Source of the DNA: an uncultured Hyphomicrobiales bacterium
Lineage (GTDB): Bacteria; Pseudomonadota; Alphaproteobacteria; Rhizobiales; Beijerinckiaceae
Assembly: GCA_903932565.1 (NCBI GenBank)
Contig: CAIZGQ010000641.1
Location: 1 to 8,501 of the forward strand
DNA length: 8,501 nucleotides
Reading direction: 5' to 3'
In this document: positions 6,401 through 8,501 of the stretch, piece by piece
Position numbering within the stretch: position 1 is the stretch's first letter
Layout: every line of letters starts with the position of its first letter
The notes under the pieces: generated by a model
Seen by the model: the letters and a program-made list of their open reading frames with translations, nothing else
What the model was told of the DNA's origin: nothing
The model's database searches: none
Translations under genes and position numbers: made by a program

Positions 6401-6718
6401 TCAGGGAACCGTGAAGATGTGTTCTTGCGCGTCAACATAATCCGCCAGCGCCGTGTGCCGTTTGCCACATGTTGCCAGAGCGACGCGGTCCCGCCCCCAA
6501 TAGTGCAGGACATCCCCGCCACCCAATTCGCGGCTGGGCAGTGCGATGGGCCGAGCACATGGGCGCGTCAAAGCCTTGGGACTATGGGCCAGCACCGGCG
6601 CCGTTGCGACCAAGGGCGTTGAGCTGTTGCACGCGGCCAACATCAAGACACAAAGCACCAGACAGATTTGTGGCAGCCACACTTTGATCGAGTTTTGCCA
6701 GCTGATCCTGCAATCCAT
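6401..6718 (-). CDS. Outer-membrane lipoprotein spanin (o-spanin, Rz1-like)
   Basis: The product is 105 residues from the ATG at 6718, which has an excellent ribosome-binding site (GGAAAGAG, 6725-6732). The open frame extends far upstream, but only this start gives a lipoprotein. A hydrophobic signal (about 13-29) ends in the lipobox LMLAAC with Cys30 as the lipidation residue. The mature part contains PIALPSRELGGGDVLHYWGR followed by DRVALATCGKRHTALADYV, which matches the WGRDR...L..C..R..AL pattern I recall in Rz1-type partners of alphaproteobacterial phages. The first 137 bases lie inside the 3' end of the i-spanin gene in the +1 frame, the classic Rz/Rz1 arrangement, and the gene then runs beyond it. 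The protein should bridge to the i-spanin and disrupt the outer membrane in the last step of lysis. Confidence 0.85.
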   Translation of the reverse strand: MDCRISWQNSIKVWLPQICLVLCVLMLAACNSSTPLVATAPVLAHSPKALTRPCARPIALPSRELGGGDVLHYWGRDRVALATCGKRHTALADYVDAQEHIFTVP

Positions 6719-6950
6719 GACGTTCTCTTTCCAATTCGCGCACCCGCGCCTCACTCGTCGACAAAACGGCTGCGCTCGCCTGTCGACTTGCCTCCGTCTC
6801 GCGGGCGACAGCAGCCACAACTTCTGCCCGGCCGGCATCGTGACCGCGCGCAAACGCGCGATCACGATCGACCTGAAGAAGATGCAGCGCCGCCACCACG
6901 AGCCCGAGAAACACAAGCGCCGATGCGCCCAGTGCCCAGAGCCGCCACAT
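6582..6950 (-). CDS. Inner-membrane spanin (i-spanin, Rz-like)
   Basis: The product is 122 residues from the ATG at 6950. It has a single N-terminal membrane helix (residues 4-22, LWALGASALVFLGLVVAAL) followed by a long charged, heptad-like helix (about 25-90, rich in Arg/Glu/Ala) predicted to form a periplasmic coiled coil. The tail is CLDVGRVQQLNAL, typical of phage Rz proteins. This N-in, C-out single-helix form plus coiled coil is the i-spanin layout. A TTG start 15 codons upstream (6995) is less likely because it would overlap the preceding gene. The chosen ATG follows that gene's TAA by 1 base, implying translational coupling. Its 3' end encodes the start of the lipoprotein spanin in another frame. 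Confidence 0.85.
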   Translation of the reverse strand: MWRLWALGASALVFLGLVVAALHLLQVDRDRAFARGHDAGRAEVVAAVARETEASRQASAAVLSTSEARVRELERERHGLQDQLAKLDQSVAATNLSGALCLDVGRVQQLNALGRNGAGAGP

Positions 6951-6951
6951 T

Positions 6952-7131
6952 TTACTTGGTACCAATTGGCGACGTGGTGATGCAGCGAAGTGCAATAGTC
7001 AGGAGGCCGGTGATTGTAACAGCTGTGTTCGCACTCACATGCTGGGACCAGTCAACGCCTGCAAGATATGTCAATGCATTTGGAAAAACGGCGAGCGCAA
7101 ACCCGACCGCCAATGTGCGGAAGCCCTTCAT
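6952..7131 (-). CDS. Small two-helix membrane protein, putative holin
   Basis: The product is 59 residues from the ATG at 7131, chosen over an upstream in-frame start at 7176 because AAAGGG (7139-7144) lies 7 bases before it. Two hydrophobic segments are visible at about residues 6-24 (TLAVGFALAVFPNALTYLA) and 33-51 (SANTAVTITGLLTIALRC), joined by a short GVDWSQH loop. The protein ends in the polar tail ITTSPIGTK. Size, two-helix topology and position directly ahead of the spanin genes fit a class II holin or pinholin. Similar short proteins occur in rhizobial and methylobacterial prophages, often annotated only as hypothetical. Holin function is inferred from topology and context. Confidence 0.65.
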   Translation of the reverse strand: MKGFRTLAVGFALAVFPNALTYLAGVDWSQHVSANTAVTITGLLTIALRCITTSPIGTK

Positions 7132-7155
7132 GTCGAAACCCTTTTTTTGAAAAGA

Positions 7156-7185
7156 CTGGCAAACCCGGCCAGACACGGGATCTGG
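7156..7185 (-). terminator. Two overlapping, mutually exclusive hairpins ahead of the holin-like gene (weak attenuator-like)
   Basis: In the minus-strand transcript CCAGA (7185-7181) can pair with TCTGG (7173-7169). Alternatively CTGGC (7172-7168) can pair with GCCAG (7160-7156), and that stem is followed by TCTTTTC (7155-7149). Both stems use the bases 7169-7172, so only one can form at a time. The stems are only 5 bp, so a real terminator or antiterminator function is speculative. Confidence 0.25.
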
Positions 7186-7200
7186 TGAACAAGGAACAAA

Positions 7201-7242
7201 TTGAACACGTCTGAATGTCGTTCAAAAAATTGTGACAATTTT
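7201..7242. promoter_or_regulatory. Two adjacent inverted repeats in the phage intergenic gap, possible operator
   Basis: The first is TTGAAC (7201-7206) with GTTCAA (7220-7225). The second is a perfect 17-bp dyad, AAAATTGTGACAATTTT (7226-7242), with 8-bp arms around one central base. The dyad cannot form a useful RNA hairpin because of its 1-base centre, so a DNA-binding dimer is more plausible. Both lie in the only sizeable gap of the phage block (7132-7249), between the tail-associated gene and the holin-like gene. No standard promoter hexamers are confidently visible. Confidence 0.4.
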
Positions 7243-7249
7243 GATGAGC

Positions 7250-7651
7250 TCAAAGCGTGATGGACGCAGCTTCAACAAAGAGCGCGTCGAGCTGCGCATC
7301 CGTTTGCCCAAGAGCTAGGGCAATCTTTGCAAGCGTTGGCGAACTTCGATCAATCCCCGTCGCGTATTCCCAAAAATTGGAAATCACCGGATCGTTTGCA
7401 GCAGCCACAACAGCATTGGCACGGTCTAGAAGAGCGGCTTTCGAGAGTGCAACTCTCGCCTGCCACATGGCGATATTTTGAGGCACTGGTGCTTTTGGAA
7501 GAATGTAATCGGCGATTGGCGTGTTGGTTGCAACCAGCGCAGCATAATCATTGTTGTTCAGATCGCGAGGGATGATGGTAATTGACCCATCGCCCTGCAC
7601 AATCTTCACCTCGAATTTATCTGGCGACGTCCACTGAGCAGCTTTAATCAT
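7250..7651 (-). CDS. Phage tail-associated protein, possible tail fibre assembly/chaperone-type
   Basis: The product is 133 residues. It starts with a short beta-rich segment (KFEVKIVQGDGSITIIPRDL) and ends with a domain common in proteins encoded right after tail fibre genes. That domain reads VPQNIAMWQARVALSKAALL, then an acidic DPVISNFWEYATGIDRSSP segment and a final LAKIALALGQTDAQLDALF helix pair. I recognise this pattern (VPxxxxxxQARxAL...LL...W.YA..I.R..P....A..LG....LD.LF..A) from many siphophage and prophage proteins of unassigned function. The ATG has GGAG (7661-7664) 9 bases upstream and lies 3 bases after the tail fibre stop. It is therefore co-translated with that gene and may assist its folding or attachment. 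Confidence 0.75.
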   Translation of the reverse strand: MIKAAQWTSPDKFEVKIVQGDGSITIIPRDLNNNDYAALVATNTPIADYILPKAPVPQNIAMWQARVALSKAALLDRANAVVAAANDPVISNFWEYATGIDRSSPTLAKIALALGQTDAQLDALFVEAASITL

Positions 7652-7654
7652 GTG

Positions 7655-8501
7655 TCACAGCTCCGCGTTGGCAGTGATGGGTGTTGTGTTGCTGATGGAC
7701 CACCCACCGGTGCCCGTGCTCAATGCAGCAATCCCGAAGAGCTGCTGGTTTACATAACCAAACGTAGCATTCGAGATCGGCCCATTGAGCGAAAGCGATC
7801 CGCTCATGGTGGGCGCGGCTCGCATGAGGACGGGATGCTGAAGGGTGACGCCAATCCACGCGCCCGCTGTGCCAATGTAATTCTGCAAGGAAAAAGCATT
7901 CGCAGGGATCGACTGCCAATAATATCTTTGGCACCGTCGCAGCTCGTCATCCCGTCGTTCGAACGAGGTCGCCGTCGAACCCGGCTCAAGTTGCACGCGC
8001 GTCATGGTTCCCGATGAAAAGCGCACAGTTGCGTTGGTTCCTGCCGGCAAGGTAACGCCAGAGCCATTTGCAACTGCGACACCATTGACCAGCGCCGCCG
8101 CCGTACCCGACCAGGACAGCGTGTAAGCTCCGCCTTCTATGTTTACGCCTTCGATCACCTGCTCCAGGCCGCCCGCGGGAGCAGTCACGACGGCGTCGAT
8201 ACCTGAAGCAACAAAAGAACAACTTTGTCCCGCAGTTACGATGCGCCACCGATCCAGACAATATTGATTTGCCACTGACGATACAGCGCCGCTCACGTAC
8301 CCGCGCTGATTAATAGCAAAATTGCCATTGATGATGCGGTTGCGGAACGACAATAGCGGCGCAGTGACAATCCCACTCAAAGTGCCATCGGCCGCAACCG
8401 AAAGGTTTGTGCCAACCTTGATGCCACCAAGCGCCGTTGCTGTGGCGGGTGTTAAACTGTAAGGGGCGCATCCACTCAATGTGCCATCTGCTGCAACCGA
8501 A
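7655..8501 (-). CDS. Phage tail fibre/receptor-binding protein, C-terminal part, runs off window edge
   Basis: At least 281 codons are open to the right edge without a real start. The TTG at 8479 is an internal leucine of a repeat, so the gene begins outside the window. The first visible part holds tail-fibre repeats of the form YSLTPATATALGGIKVGTNL then SVAADGTLSG. From about 8345 downward comes a globular C-terminal region starting LLSFRNRIINGNFAINQRGY and containing YCLDRWRIV, GLEQVIEGVNIEGGAYTLSW and VQLEPGSTATSFERR...CQRYYW. This is the domain set widely seen at the ends of tail fibres and likely involved in carbohydrate or receptor binding. Base composition is visibly less GC-rich than in the ccm genes, in keeping with phage origin. 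The stop is followed 3 bases later by the next gene. Confidence 0.85.
   Translation of the reverse strand, partial: SVAADGTLSGCAPYSLTPATATALGGIKVGTNLSVAADGTLSGIVTAPLLSFRNRIINGNFAINQRGYVSGAVSSVANQYCLDRWRIVTAGQSCSFVASGIDAVVTAPAGGLEQVIEGVNIEGGAYTLSWSGTAAALVNGVAVANGSGVTLPAGTNATVRFSSGTMTRVQLEPGSTATSFERRDDELRRCQRYYWQSIPANAFSLQNYIGTAGAWIGVTLQHPVLMRAAPTMSGSLSLNGPISNATFGYVNQQLFGIAALSTGTGGWSISNTTPITANAEL
8373..8501 (-). repeat. 33-residue (99-bp) repeat in the tail fibre gene, reaching the window edge
   Basis: The 30-bp stretch 8373-8402 recurs at 8472-8501, 99 bp further on, with three mismatches. In protein it is LSVAADGTLSG, then 22 other residues, then LSVAADGTLSG again. This matches the short fibre-shaft repeats of phage tail proteins that carry a conserved LGG(I/V)KVG core. 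The array probably continues to the right of the window. Confidence 0.75.

Noticed and set aside
6407..6435. TTGACG (6435-6430) as the -35 of a promoter for the PepSY-like gene
   Set aside because: No acceptable -10 hexamer lies 16-18 bases downstream; the hexamer is inside the o-spanin coding region.
7187..7206. Three GAAC motifs as an alphaproteobacterial LexA box
   Set aside because: The LexA form needs two GAAC or GTTC copies separated by 7 bases; here the separations are 3, 5 and 12.
8477..8479. TTG as the start of the tail fibre gene
   Set aside because: The codon is the leucine of the repeated DGTLSG segment and the frame stays open to the window edge, so the gene starts outside.
1..8501. 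tRNA, rRNA, CRISPR array, IS element
   Set aside because: No cloverleaf, rRNA stretch, regularly spaced direct repeats or transposase with terminal repeats were seen; nearly all of the window is covered by coding genes.

Overview
The window reads as a chromosomal segment of an alphaproteobacterium, most likely Hyphomicrobiales. The grounds are a System I cytochrome c maturation cluster in the order ccmI-ccmE-ccmF-ccmH (the cycHJKL order of rhizobia) next to a FeuP/FeuQ-type two-component system, in fairly GC-rich DNA. This placement is from protein motifs and gene order recalled from known families; no search was run. Every supported gene is on the minus strand, so transcription runs from high to low coordinates.

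Region 1 (8501 to about 6401) is the end of a prophage or phage-derived late region. It holds the C-terminal part of a tail fibre/receptor-binding protein with a 33-residue repeat, a small tail-associated protein with a recognisable phage C-terminal domain, a 59-residue protein with two predicted membrane segments (holin-like), and an inner-membrane/outer-membrane spanin pair (Rz/Rz1 type) encoded in overlapping frames. No endolysin, integrase or tRNA is visible here.

Region 2 (6400 to 3891) starts only 47 bases beyond the o-spanin stop. It encodes a small secreted PepSY-like protein (in the position of FeuN), an OmpR/PhoB-family response regulator (FeuP-like) and its membrane histidine kinase (FeuQ-like). 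The 47-base gap carries a 6-bp direct repeat with an 11-bp period, the geometry of OmpR/PhoB-family binding sites, and an imperfect palindrome.

Region 3 (3890 to 1) is the ccm operon. ccmI, ccmE, ccmF and ccmH are separated by 1 base or overlap by 4, which implies translational coupling. The products load haem on CcmE and attach it to apocytochrome c (CcmF with the CcmI/CcmH apocytochrome-handling module). The 68-base gap before ccmI contains a perfect 10-bp dyad whose 3' arm covers the ccmI start codon.

The host genes look intact and ordinary. The observations most worth checking are the overlapping spanin pair without a nearby endolysin, the very tight phage/host junction with its possible FeuP autoregulatory box, the dyad over the ccmI start, and the clustered inverted repeats ahead of the holin-like gene.
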